From Sporolactobacillus sp. Y61 (GTDB lineage Bacteria > Bacillota > Bacilli > Bacillales > Sporolactobacillaceae), in contig NZ_CP159510.1 of NCBI RefSeq assembly GCF_040529185.1, positions 1,302,001 through 1,366,000 on the forward strand: a stretch of DNA of 64,000 bases. The letters run 5' to 3'. The notes beneath the pieces are model-generated. The model was not told where the DNA came from. It saw nothing but the letters and a program-made list of their open reading frames with translations, and searched no databases. The first letter of the stretch is position 1. Each line of letters starts with the position of its first letter. Made by a program: the position numbers and the translations under genes. This document shows, one piece after another, positions 10,042-17,801 of this stretch.

Positions 10042-10864
10042 AAAAAGAAAAATGAGCGTGGCAATCCGTTATATTGTCACCACACTTGTGATGCTGGTTA
10101 TGATTTATCCCTTTGTTTATCTGGTACTCAATTCATTTGCTAAATGGGATCAGGTGGACAAAAAGCTTTTTCCGACCGCTTTTACGCTGCGTTCATGGGA
10201 CTGGCTGCTGCATCCGTCAGCAACTTCTGCGCCGGCGCCCTGGATTCACTCGTTTATCAATACAATCATTGTCTCTGTGATCTCAGTAGGATTGATGCTT
10301 TTGTTTGCCATCATGGTTGCCTATGCTCTGGCAAAGTTGAATTTCAGAGGGAAACGTTTGTTGGATAATACCATTCTTTTTCAAATGTTTTTTCCCGCGA
10401 TCATCTTGCTGATCCCACAGTTCCTATTAGTCACAAATGTCGGATTGCTCGATACGTATTTAGGTATGATTTTACCGACGGCACTCAGCCTGTGGGCTAT
10501 CTTCATGTACACGAATTTCTTTAAAGCAATTCCGGATACGCTGATCGAAGCGGCACGCCTGGATGGGGCGGGTGACATGAAGATACTGTTCAGTATTGTG
10601 TTACCTATGTCCAGATCAATTACAACGGTTATTTTTCTGTTTCTTTTTACCGATCGGTGGACGCTACTGCTCTGGGATATGGTTGTTGCCAAGAGTGATC
10701 AGATGGTTACATTGAATGTGCTGATATCACAAATGTTCGGCCCCTATGCTACCTATCCTGGTCCGATGTATGCGGCATCAGTTATTCTGACTATTCCGCT
10801 GATTGTTTTGTTCCTGTTCTTCTCTAAGAACTTTAAAGAAGGCATGCAGTTCACACTAAAATAA
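10028..10864 (+). CDS. Sugar ABC transporter permease, MalG/UgpE type
   Basis: The 278-residue protein (from ATG 10028; a GTG at 10019 is also in frame) has six membrane segments and an EAA loop reading EAARLDGAGDMK (about 178-189). This is the second permease of the importer. It overlaps the previous gene by 14 bases, a typical tight operon junction, with GTGGGG as ribosome site. The family is carbohydrate-uptake-1. Its fate depends on the frameshifted binding protein: if that break is real, the importer lacks its receptor. Confidence 0.92.
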   Translation: MVGHKKRKMSVAIRYIVTTLVMLVMIYPFVYLVLNSFAKWDQVDKKLFPTAFTLRSWDWLLHPSATSAPAPWIHSFINTIIVSVISVGLMLLFAIMVAYALAKLNFRGKRLLDNTILFQMFFPAIILLIPQFLLVTNVGLLDTYLGMILPTALSLWAIFMYTNFFKAIPDTLIEAARLDGAGDMKILFSIVLPMSRSITTVIFLFLFTDRWTLLLWDMVVAKSDQMVTLNVLISQMFGPYATYPGPMYAASVILTIPLIVLFLFFSKNFKEGMQFTLK

Positions 10865-10911
10865 GTAAAGGTATTCAATTTATCTAAATGAAGTGAGGAT
10901 GGAAAATAAAG

Positions 10912-11979
10912 ATGATACATGTTCATCGCTATATAGAAAATCCGCTGATTCAGCCGGAAGATGTGAAACCGGTACACCCGGGATTTGAAGTCATAGGAGC
11001 GTTTAATGCCGGCATTGCGAGTTTTCATGGGGAAACTCTGCTATTATTACGTGTGGCTGAACGTCCTGTTAGAGAAGATCCATCTAAAGTTCCATCGCCT
11101 TACTATGACGTCGTGAAGCGAAAAGTTGTCGTCAAAAACTATGATCTTCAGGATCCTGAACTGAATTTTGAAGATAGTCGGACAATCAGGTTGAGAAAAA
11201 ATACGGATCGCTTTGTCGGTTTAACCTCCCTGTCCTATCTCCGACTTGCCCGGAGCAGGGATGGTCATCACTTTACTGTTGATGATCAGCCATTTATTTA
11301 TCCATGTAATCGTTACCAGACATTTGGCATAGAAGACCCCAGAATCACACAAATTGGTGACACCTATGCGGTTTACTTCAGTGCCATATCGGCGTATGGT
11401 ATCGGCGTCGGACTTGTGACGACAAAAGACTTCAAACATTATGATGATCGGGGGCTGATCTTCTTACCTGAATGTAAAGATGTCGTCATTTTTCCGGAGA
11501 AGATCAAGGGTAAATACTATGCACTCAATCGTCCTTCACCAAAGAGTGTGGGCAGTCTTGATATATGGCTATCTGAATCTGATAATCTTCAATGCTGGGG
11601 CAATCATCGCCATCTCATGGGGACCCGGGCGAATAAATGGGATGCCGCCAGAATCGGGAGTGGGGCTGTACCGATTCTCACTCAGGATGGCTGGCTGGAA
11701 ATTTACCATGGGATGTCGCCAGACGGCAGATATTGTCTTGGCGGGGTGCTTCTTGACAGAGATGATCCTTCGAAGATTCTTGCCCGTTCAGAGCATCCCA
11801 TACTTGAGCCGGAAGCGAACTATGAACGAAACGGTTTCTTCGGCGACGTCGTGTTTACGTGCGGAGGGATCACCGAGGGGGATACGCTGCACCTTTATTA
11901 TGGTGTGGCAGACCGATCAATGGCAGCTGCCGATCTCAGTATTCATGAAATACTGTCCGACCTTGAAAAAATCTGTTGA
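10912..11979 (+). CDS. GH130 glycoside phosphorylase (beta-mannoside phosphorylase-like)
   Basis: The 355-residue protein has the GH130 five-bladed propeller signatures: FNAGIASF near 31, FGIEDPRIT with the general acid Asp142, WDAARIGSGAVP near 243, EIYHG near 263, and LHLYYGVADR near the C-terminus. GH130 enzymes use phosphate to split beta-mannosides, releasing mannose 1-phosphate. The length (about 350 residues) and the neighbouring ABC importer fit the group acting on beta-1,2- or beta-1,4-manno-oligosaccharides; similar operons are known in Listeria. The exact linkage cannot be read from sequence. There is no signal peptide, so it is cytoplasmic. It is the last gene of the importer operon (47-bp gap) and is followed by a strong terminator. 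The ribosome site GTGAGG is rather far from ATG 10912. Confidence 0.88.
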   Translation: MIHVHRYIENPLIQPEDVKPVHPGFEVIGAFNAGIASFHGETLLLLRVAERPVREDPSKVPSPYYDVVKRKVVVKNYDLQDPELNFEDSRTIRLRKNTDRFVGLTSLSYLRLARSRDGHHFTVDDQPFIYPCNRYQTFGIEDPRITQIGDTYAVYFSAISAYGIGVGLVTTKDFKHYDDRGLIFLPECKDVVIFPEKIKGKYYALNRPSPKSVGSLDIWLSESDNLQCWGNHRHLMGTRANKWDAARIGSGAVPILTQDGWLEIYHGMSPDGRYCLGGVLLDRDDPSKILARSEHPILEPEANYERNGFFGDVVFTCGGITEGDTLHLYYGVADRSMAAADLSIHEILSDLEKIC

Positions 11980-12006
11980 ATAAAGGCAAAACTGAATGAA
12001 GATGGA

Positions 12007-12066
12007 AGAGAGCGCTCACGGCCGTCTTAATATTTATGCCGGTGTATTGAGCGCTCTCTTTGTGTT
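12007..12066 (+). terminator. Intrinsic terminator after the GH130 gene
   Basis: A 12-bp stem AGAGAGCGCTCA (12007-12018) pairs perfectly with TGAGCGCTCTCT (12048-12059) around a 29-base loop and is followed by TTGTGTTT. It ends the mannoside operon. Confidence 0.7.
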
Positions 12067-12147
12067 TAGAATGGCTTCAAAATTTCTCTGTTTCAATAAA
12101 ATAGCTGTGACGAAATGCTATGTCTCCCATCTCCGCAGACAAAACAC

Positions 12148-12183
12148 AACCCGGTGAAACGTAATCATACCTTTCACCGGGTT
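12148..12183 (-). terminator. Intrinsic terminator after the MFS gene
   Basis: A perfect 12-bp stem AACCCGGTGAAA (12148-12159)/TTTCACCGGGTT (12172-12183) is followed on the minus strand by TGTGTTTTGTC. It lies 25 bases past the end of the MFS frame. Confidence 0.75.
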
Positions 12184-12208
12184 GCCTGATTTCAATCATT
12201 TACTCTCG

Positions 12209-13623
12209 TTATTTAAGGATCTGTTTCTTTGTTTCCGGCCCCCAGAAGATGGTCAGTACTGCAGTAACAGCCATAAAGATGCCGATCATGATGAAAATAC
12301 TGATCGGTCCCTGGGTGCTGAGCAGACCGGCTACTGCGTAAGGTGTGATAATGGTAAAGAAACGGCCGACAGCCTGTGCTGTTCCGTTACCACGCATTCG
12401 CAGCCGTGTCGGGAACAGTTCGGGAACGTAGATGGAAAGCGCGACAGCCATCAGAATATAGATGCAGACGGTCATCAGGAAGCCGAGTGACATGATCGCT
12501 GCCGGGTTTGTCTGAAAGGCATAGCCATAACCGAAAACGGCAGTCATGACAAAGGCGCCAACAATCATCCATTTCCGGCCAATACGATCGACCGTGGATC
12601 TGCCGATAAAGGCACCAACCGGCGCACCGAGCATCATCAATGCGCTATAACCGAGTGACTTGGAAACGGTGATACCGCTATTAACAAGGAGAGTTGGCGC
12701 CCAGGTGACAAAGGTAAAGGCAGCCGTGTTGATGGCAGCGAGGATGACGCAGGCAAGTATCGTTTTCCTGATTTCGTTACTGCTGAACAGTTCACTGAAC
12801 CGGCTTTTACGTGTGTCGATCTGATCAAATTGTTGCTGATCGTTCAGATTGACACCAGGATGCCGGGTTCCATATTTTTTCTCTGCTTCCTGTTCAAACT
12901 GCCTGACCACTTTCTCAGCATCGCTGTACCTGCCCTGTGAAAAATACCATCTGGGCGATTCCGGAAGACTCCGGCGGAAGTACCAGACGATTAATGAGGC
13001 GATGCCGACAATCACGAACATCCAGCGCCAGCCGATGGACGGGATAATCAGAAAACCAATGAATGTAGCAATCGGCGCTGAACAGTTGGCAAGTACGGAA
13101 AGACTGCCGACCCATTTACCCCGTGATCCGGCAGGGACAAATTCACCGAGCAGGGCAAAACCGGTAACAATTTCTGCACCGAGTCCGAATCCGGCGATCC
13201 CACGGAGAATGATCAGCGTGATCATGTTCGGAGCAAAGAAGCTGGCGAGTGAGGCCAGACCGAAAATCAGCAGATTGATCTGGTAGGCAAATTGTCTGCC
13301 TTTTAAATCCCCGATGACACCGGAGGCGATTGAGCCGAGAAAAAGTCCGATAAATGTCGTGGAAATGAATGCGGCATTCAGAAACATGGTGGACCAGCCG
13401 CTCTGAATCAGACTGCTGAGTACGCCCCGGCTAAATAGACGTCAAAACCGTCGAGTACCATACCGAGTGTGATCAGTGTGAATACTTTGTACATCGTCCG
13501 TGTGGCCGGCAGATTATTGATGCGGGCCTCGAGGAGATGCCGCTCCGGCAGTGAATACTGTTTCTCATGAACTTCATCGGTTGTTCGGATACGACCGATA
13601 CCGAGTGTCCTTTCTGTTTCCAT
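12209..13623 (-). pseudogene. MFS transporter, frameshifted after the first membrane segment
   Basis: An N-terminal frame (13408-13623, 71 residues) ends in VLDGFDVYLAGAYSAV, and a second frame (12209-13387) begins MFLNAAFISTTF and carries the rest of a 12-helix major facilitator. Restoring one C after position 13423 (G on the minus strand) gives a smooth GAVLSSLIQSGWSTMFLNA, matching the usual start of aromatic-acid/metabolite:H+ symporter-type MFS proteins. The cytoplasmic motif GDLKGRQFAY lies between helices 2 and 3, and DRIGRKW lies in the second half. Intact length would be about 470 residues. It is the third gene of an operon with two PEP-mutase-like lyases, so it probably imported their substrate, perhaps a branched dicarboxylic or tricarboxylic acid. 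The deletion would abolish transport unless it is a sequencing error. Confidence 0.85.
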
Positions 13624-13681
13624 ATATCCTTCTCTCCCTTATATTTACCGCGTTTTTTTTTATCTCTGGCGGTTTTTTTCT

Positions 13682-14563
13682 TTATGATTGACGGGTGTAA
13701 CGTTTTTCCAGTGCATTGACTTCATCCAGTCCGATAAAATGATTGAACTGATCAAAGGGAACAAGTCTGTCGATCACGCCTGCTGTGGTTTGCTTTTCGT
13801 GCAGTTCCTGTAACACCTCCTGTTCGGCAAAAGTCTGTGCATAGGCGAGCAGGGTCGGATGGACCACGATGCGGAAACCGAGCTTCTGCAGTTCACCCGC
13901 GGTTAGCAGTGGCGTTTTTCCGTGTTCGATCATATTCGCCATCAGCGGGATGTCCGGAAAGGCGGCTGCTATTTTTTTCAACTCGCCCGTGCTTTGCGGG
14001 GCTTCGATAAAGATCATGTCCGCGCCGGCCTGCCGGCAGGCCTGGCTGCGCCGGATCGCTTCTTCCAGCCCGTATACGGCCCGGGCGTCTGTTCGTGACA
14101 TGATCAGAAAATCGCGATGCCGACGGGCGGACGCCGCAACCCGTATTTTTTCGACCATTTCTTCCATCGGGATGACGGATTTCCCATCCATATGGCCACA
14201 TCGCTTGGGCCATATCTGGTCTTCCAGAAACAGTCCGGCAACGCCGATGGCTTCATAGCATCGGACTGTCCGGACCACATTCTTCAGATTTCCATAGCCG
14301 GTATCCGCATCGGCAAAAACAGGAATATCTACACAGTTGACGATTTCTCTGGCCCGGTTAACCATCATTCCGAAGTCGGCAATTCCGCGGTCGGGCATGG
14401 CCAGTTCAGAAGCAGATGTGGTGTACCCCGCCTGAAAAATAGCTTTAAATCCGATTTTTTCAGCAATTTTTGCCGAGAGACTGTCCGGGCAGGCGACCAT
14501 GCTGATAATCTCCGGCTGATGTACGAGCTGATTGAATCGGGCGCGCATGCGATCGGCTTTCAT
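13682..14563 (-). CDS. Isocitrate lyase/PEP mutase family lyase (methylisocitrate lyase-like)
   Basis: The 293-residue TIM-barrel enzyme belongs to the isocitrate lyase/phosphoenolpyruvate mutase superfamily. It has the metal-binding DADTGYG (85-91) and the catalytic loop KRCGH (120-124), whose cysteine is the acid/base of true lyases such as PrpB and dimethylmalate lyase. It should therefore cleave a 2-methylisocitrate- or 2,3-dimethylmalate-like acid to pyruvate or oxaloacetate plus a dicarboxylate. The substrate cannot be fixed from sequence, and no prpC/prpD genes are nearby. The start at ATG 14563 overlaps the stop of the upstream paralogue by four bases, so the two are translated together and may form a mixed oligomer. 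Cytoplasmic. Confidence 0.85.
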   Translation of the reverse strand: MKADRMRARFNQLVHQPEIISMVACPDSLSAKIAEKIGFKAIFQAGYTTSASELAMPDRGIADFGMMVNRAREIVNCVDIPVFADADTGYGNLKNVVRTVRCYEAIGVAGLFLEDQIWPKRCGHMDGKSVIPMEEMVEKIRVAASARRHRDFLIMSRTDARAVYGLEEAIRRSQACRQAGADMIFIEAPQSTGELKKIAAAFPDIPLMANMIEHGKTPLLTAGELQKLGFRIVVHPTLLAYAQTFAEQEVLQELHEKQTTAGVIDRLVPFDQFNHFIGLDEVNALEKRYTRQS

Positions 14564-15408
14564 GGGGACACCTTCTTTCCAGGTTGAAAATGATTTTCAG
14601 ACAGACGGTTTAAAATGTCTGATCCCGACTGACCGGAGTAGCCGTTTTTTTTCAGCAGTTGCAGTGCTTTTTCCTCGGCTTCAGCAGCCGCGAATAAAGT
14701 AACGGCTGGGTAAAAGATTAGGCGAAATCCAAGTTCAAAAAGTTCCTGAGATGTGAAGGTGTTATTTTGGTTTTCCATGATGGTGACGCCCATCGGCAAC
14801 CGGTTGCATGACTCCGCTGCCCGGGCCACTGCCGTCTGGTCAGTCAGGCCACCGACGAGGACCAGATCGGCTCCGGCATTCCGGTATAGTTCGACCCTTC
14901 TGATCGCCTCATCCCATCCTCTTTCTGAAAGACAATCGGTTCGGGCAATCAGCAGAGCATCCGGGTGATCCAGTGCGTCTTTTACTGCATGGATCTTCCC
15001 GATCATTTCCCCCGCTTCAATCACGGTTAAATCTTGAAAAAATTCTGATGAGGCCGGTACGGACTGATCGTTCAGTATCAATCCCGCCGCTCCGGATCGC
15101 TCTAATTCTTTTGCAGCGTAGAAGGTGTTCAGCGCATTTCCATAGCCGGATTCCGCATCGACAAACAGCGGAAATTCAACCGTCTGACGAATGTAACGTA
15201 ATTGCCTGGCCTGCTCAGACAGGGATAAAAGTCCGTAGTCGTCTGAAGCGAGCAACGTGGCTGATGCTCCGATCCCGGAAATCAATGCGGCGGGGTATCC
15301 TGCTTCTTCAGCCAGTCTTGCGGAGATACCATCAAAAACACCTGGTACGAGCAAGGATTTGCCGGTTTGAATATTTTCTTTTAGCCCGGCAGACAAATTG
15401 TCGTCCAC
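14560..15408 (-). CDS. Isocitrate lyase/PEP mutase family protein lacking the KRCGH loop
   Basis: The 282-residue TIM barrel resembles its downstream neighbour and keeps the metal motif DAESGYGNA (about 102). In place of the KRCGH catalytic loop it reads LNDQSVPASSEFF. Members of the superfamily without that cysteine include PEP mutase-like and oxaloacetate hydrolase-like proteins, so the reaction may differ (a phosphonate or oxaloacetate-type reaction), or the protein may be a partner subunit. The start is GTG 15408 with a weak ribosome site, but family alignments beginning near LLVPGVFDG support it. This is the first gene of the lyase-lyase-MFS operon, behind a leader of about 400 bases. 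The function is uncertain. Confidence 0.75.
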   Translation of the reverse strand: MDDNLSAGLKENIQTGKSLLVPGVFDGISARLAEEAGYPAALISGIGASATLLASDDYGLLSLSEQARQLRYIRQTVEFPLFVDAESGYGNALNTFYAAKELERSGAAGLILNDQSVPASSEFFQDLTVIEAGEMIGKIHAVKDALDHPDALLIARTDCLSERGWDEAIRRVELYRNAGADLVLVGGLTDQTAVARAAESCNRLPMGVTIMENQNNTFTSQELFELGFRLIFYPAVTLFAAAEAEEKALQLLKKNGYSGQSGSDILNRLSENHFQPGKKVSP

Positions 15409-15582
15409 TTCACCACAACCTTTCTTTTTGTTGTTCTTTTACTGCCATGTGTTCAAACTGTCTGTCAAAAACGCTGTTTCTGTTTACATCACCTCCTTAA
15501 ATAATCTGCTGATTGACAGGATCCTGACGCCGCCAGAGGCACAGCTTTTCTGACCCTTTTCCCACAAAATTTTATATTTTCT

Positions 15583-15620
15583 TAAAAATATAAAAAGCCC
15601 CATTCATGATCATGAATGGG
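15583..15620 (-). terminator. Intrinsic terminator inside the leader of the lyase operon
   Basis: The perfect 22-base palindrome at 15599-15620 (CCCATTCATGA and its complement) forms an 11-bp stem without a real loop, or 9 bp with a 4-base loop. On the minus strand it is followed by GCTTTTTATATTTTT. It lies about 175 bases before the first lyase start and about 205 bases after a consensus promoter, so it would end a short RNA or act as an attenuator. Confidence 0.65.
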
Positions 15621-15815
15621 ACTTGAATTTAGATAAAATGCTGACATGACCATAAACAGGACACGCACAGATTTTGTCGTTTGTTTCAGCGATACGTGCC
15701 CGCTACTGAATTAAATTGAACAGGGCCAAACTGTCCTGGCCTTGCACTCGTTCAGATAGCAGGTTTTGCAATCGCCGACTGATGTTCACTAAGATAACGA
15801 CCTTTCGTAATTGAG
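15621..15815 (-). ncRNA. Candidate leader RNA or small RNA
   Basis: Between the promoter at 15823-15851 and the terminator at 15583-15620 the minus strand has no good ORF but can fold. A GGCCA/TGGCC hairpin (about 15724-15741) is present, TTGCA and TGCAA bracket a 20-base loop, and GGGCACG pairs with CGTGTCC across about 30 bases. I do not recognise a known riboswitch: no T-box sequence and no TPP, FMN, SAM or cobalamin signature. It may be a small RNA of about 230 bases or an attenuator controlling the lyase operon. Confidence 0.4.
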
Positions 15816-15822
15816 TGAATTC

Positions 15823-15851
15823 AGGATACATCACGTGACCTGGGTTGTCAA
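15823..15851 (-). promoter_or_regulatory. Consensus-like promoter for the leader and lyase operon
   Basis: On the minus strand TTGACA (15846-15851) and TATCCT (15823-15828) are separated by exactly 17 bases. Transcription would run through the terminator at 15583-15620 toward the lyase genes. Confidence 0.65.
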
Positions 15852-16021
15852 CACAATATCGGAAAATTGTATAAAATGTGTATTTTTAAAGTCTCAGTCA
15901 TTTTGTCTGTCATTTCTACACATAAGTTTCGGTTGATGTTTTAAGTGAATAGATGATAATGATATAGAAATCAAGATATTGGGAGTCAAATTGTAATTTT
16001 CTTATTAATTTTGCCAAAAAT

Positions 16022-16058
16022 TGGTCAAACCTTTTTTCTGTGTAAATTCATCTCAGCC
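16022..16058. repeat. Remnant of an IS256-type element end
   Basis: TGTGTAAATTCATCTCAG (about 16041-16058) is identical to the reverse complement of the right end of the intact IS256-family element in this window (near 43103-43120). The bases on its outer side (TCAAACCTTTTTT) also resemble that terminal repeat. No transposase sequence is attached, so this is a solitary end or a relic. Confidence 0.55.
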
Positions 16059-16179
16059 GGAACAAGGTGTTACTTTGGGAAATATAGAAGTTATTTTTCA
16101 AACATTTCAAACCTTGGACTTTTAATCTATAATGAAACCGTTACTATTTACGGTAGGAGTTGAACCCAATTAACCGATT

Positions 16180-16195
16180 ATGACTTTAAGGTCAT
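16180..16195. promoter_or_regulatory. Inverted repeat before the IclR fragment
   Basis: ATGAC and GTCAT are separated by six bases, 17 bases before the IclR start codon. It is possibly an autoregulatory operator, but it is short and could be chance. Confidence 0.25.
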
Positions 16196-16212
16196 GAGTT
16201 TAATTGAAAATT

Positions 16213-16485
16213 ATGTCTGAAACGAAACCATACGGAACAGTCTTAATACGTGCCAAACAAATACTTGATTACTTGGAGCAAAATGATCAACCGGTTAATT
16301 TGCAAACGATCTGTACTGCATTAAAAACGAGTAAGCCAACGGTACTGAAAATCTTAAACACACTTTGTTTGATTGGTTTTGTGAAATGTGAGGAGGAAAC
16401 GAAGATATATTCGTTGGGTATCACGCTCATTAGATATGGCGAAGCCGCGAAAACGTCATTTTACGGCATTTATCCTTGTATATAA
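16213..16485 (+). pseudogene. IclR-family regulator, truncated after the DNA-binding domain
   Basis: From ATG 16213 the frame reads MSETKPYGTVLIRAKQILDY and continues through a winged helix (NLQTICTALKTSKPTVLKIL as recognition region, then GFVKCEEETKIYSLG as wing). This matches the N-terminal domain of IclR regulators. It stops at residue 90, whereas the family has about 250 residues with a C-terminal effector domain. It diverges from the lyase-MFS operon, so it probably controlled that operon, sensing a small acid. The homology ends at about 16465, in sequence of unknown origin. A TTG at 16204 is an alternative start. It could still bind DNA weakly but would not sense an effector. Confidence 0.8.
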
Positions 16486-16944
16486 CTTCGTCAAATAGTT
16501 TCGACAAAAACGCTTAAAAGTCCTGCTATATCAACATTTATTTATGTTCAGCAAACCCTACTCAGTCCATTTATCAACATAATTTTTGCTATTTTCTCTT
16601 TATTTTCTTCGCTTTCCGAGTTATAGTTAAATTATACCATGTCATTGGTCAGTAGGTGCCTTCATTATTCCAGGACGGGAACGAGGACTACTACATCATT
16701 CCAGAAATTACTCCCCCCGTTCTCCACTTTTTGGGGAGACCATTGAACAGGCGAAAGTTAAAGATTTATACTGACATTTGATGAGAAAAACGGATTGATC
16801 CAGGTATTACAGATAGAATCACCAGTGATGATGACTCAATCGACAAAGGAAAAATAACACACTGGCTAAACGGAGTTAAAACCGAATCGTGCCTCAGGTT
16901 CTGATCATCCATTATCTGGAAATGCTGCAGTAAACGGCGAACTG
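16486..16944. other. Unassigned stretch between two broken genes
   Basis: There is no ORF or motif that I recognise. The sequence has an ordinary AT-rich part (16490-16640) and a part with many stops in all frames, consistent with decayed DNA at the border of the defence island. Confidence 0.5.
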
Positions 16945-17450
16945 TCAACGAGATATTACCGCTGTACACCGCGCTGCCCCAACCCGGCCGCCCAGCGCGA
17001 AGGGATAGTGAATACCTTTACCCACACCAACGCAGTTGCTGATTGTCATCTTCCCTATTGTGGACGGGCAAGTCAAACTCCATGTCGCCGAACACGCATC
17101 GTGGCGGATCTGCTGGCATTTATGAACTATTTGGCCGATCGCTATGCGTCGTCGAAGCAGATCATTGTGGTTTTGACCAATCTCAATATCCATTACAATG
17201 GACCGTCCGGACCGGGCGCATGGCAATAGATTTGTGTTCACCCCGATCCGCGCCTCATGGGTTAATCAAATTGAGCTTTTTTTTCTCCATTTTGTGTAAG
17301 CGTTACCTCAAAAACACCAGCTTTCGGTCGGCGGGAGAACTCAGGCAGCGTCTTCTGGCGTTCATCCGGGTTGGAACGAGCGGGACCGGCATCTCCCCTT
17401 CACTGGACTTTTCAAGGCTATCTGCTGCAGAACAAGGAGACATATACGGT
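16945..17450 (+). pseudogene. IS630-family transposase remnant, C-terminal half
   Basis: Pieces in several frames line up with the C-terminal half of an IS630-type DDE transposase: LPLYTALPQPGRPARRDSEY (from about 16952), ADLLAFMNYLADRYASSKQI with VVLTNLNIHY (17100-17200), and FVFTPIRASWVNQIEL followed by FSILCKRYLKNTSFRSAGEL (17230-17355). Between them are at least two frame changes and stops, so it is dead. It starts at about the QLL motif where the other IS630 remnant in this window (near 45 kb) ends. It lies 350 bases before the type III cas operon. Confidence 0.75.
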
Positions 17451-17801
17451 ATTTGATGCTGCCGGCGACAGTATCAAAGGTGGACTGAACTGAGAGCACA
17501 GTGCTATGATTATTTGCACCCACGGATCTAAGGACGAGACTTGATCATCTACTCCGAGTTTCAAGGTGGAAAAGAAAACCAGGCTCGCTTTACCGCCCTG
17601 GGATTCCCAGTTTCGGCTGAATACGAATAACTATCGCGGCCGGTGGGGAGAGAACCCGTACATGGGTTGCTTCAGGAACTGCTGCCTCGACTGATAAAAA
17701 ATTTTGGCTATGTCCTTATTCAATATTGAGGGAAGGACTTGTGAAACATTGTACTACCATGGTTAAGTGACGAAACTTATAATTGATGGAGGACAGATGA
17801 T
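17451..17801. other. Region upstream of the type III operon
   Basis: Coding-like scraps with stops (for example a reading frame around 17540-17690) give no recognisable product. The last 60 bases hold the ribosome site GGAGGA for cas10. No convincing promoter could be picked. Confidence 0.4.

Noticed and set aside
12849..14258. Plus-strand ORFs opposite the MFS and lyase genes
   Set aside because: They mirror high-GC coding on the minus strand and have no recognisable product.
15583..15815. T-box or amino-acid riboswitch in the lyase operon leader
   Set aside because: No T-box sequence or antiterminator pairing was found. It is kept only as an unclassified candidate.
16022..16058. A full second IS256-family element upstream of the IclR fragment
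   Set aside because: Only the terminal sequence is present and no transposase codons flank it, so it is recorded only as a remnant end.
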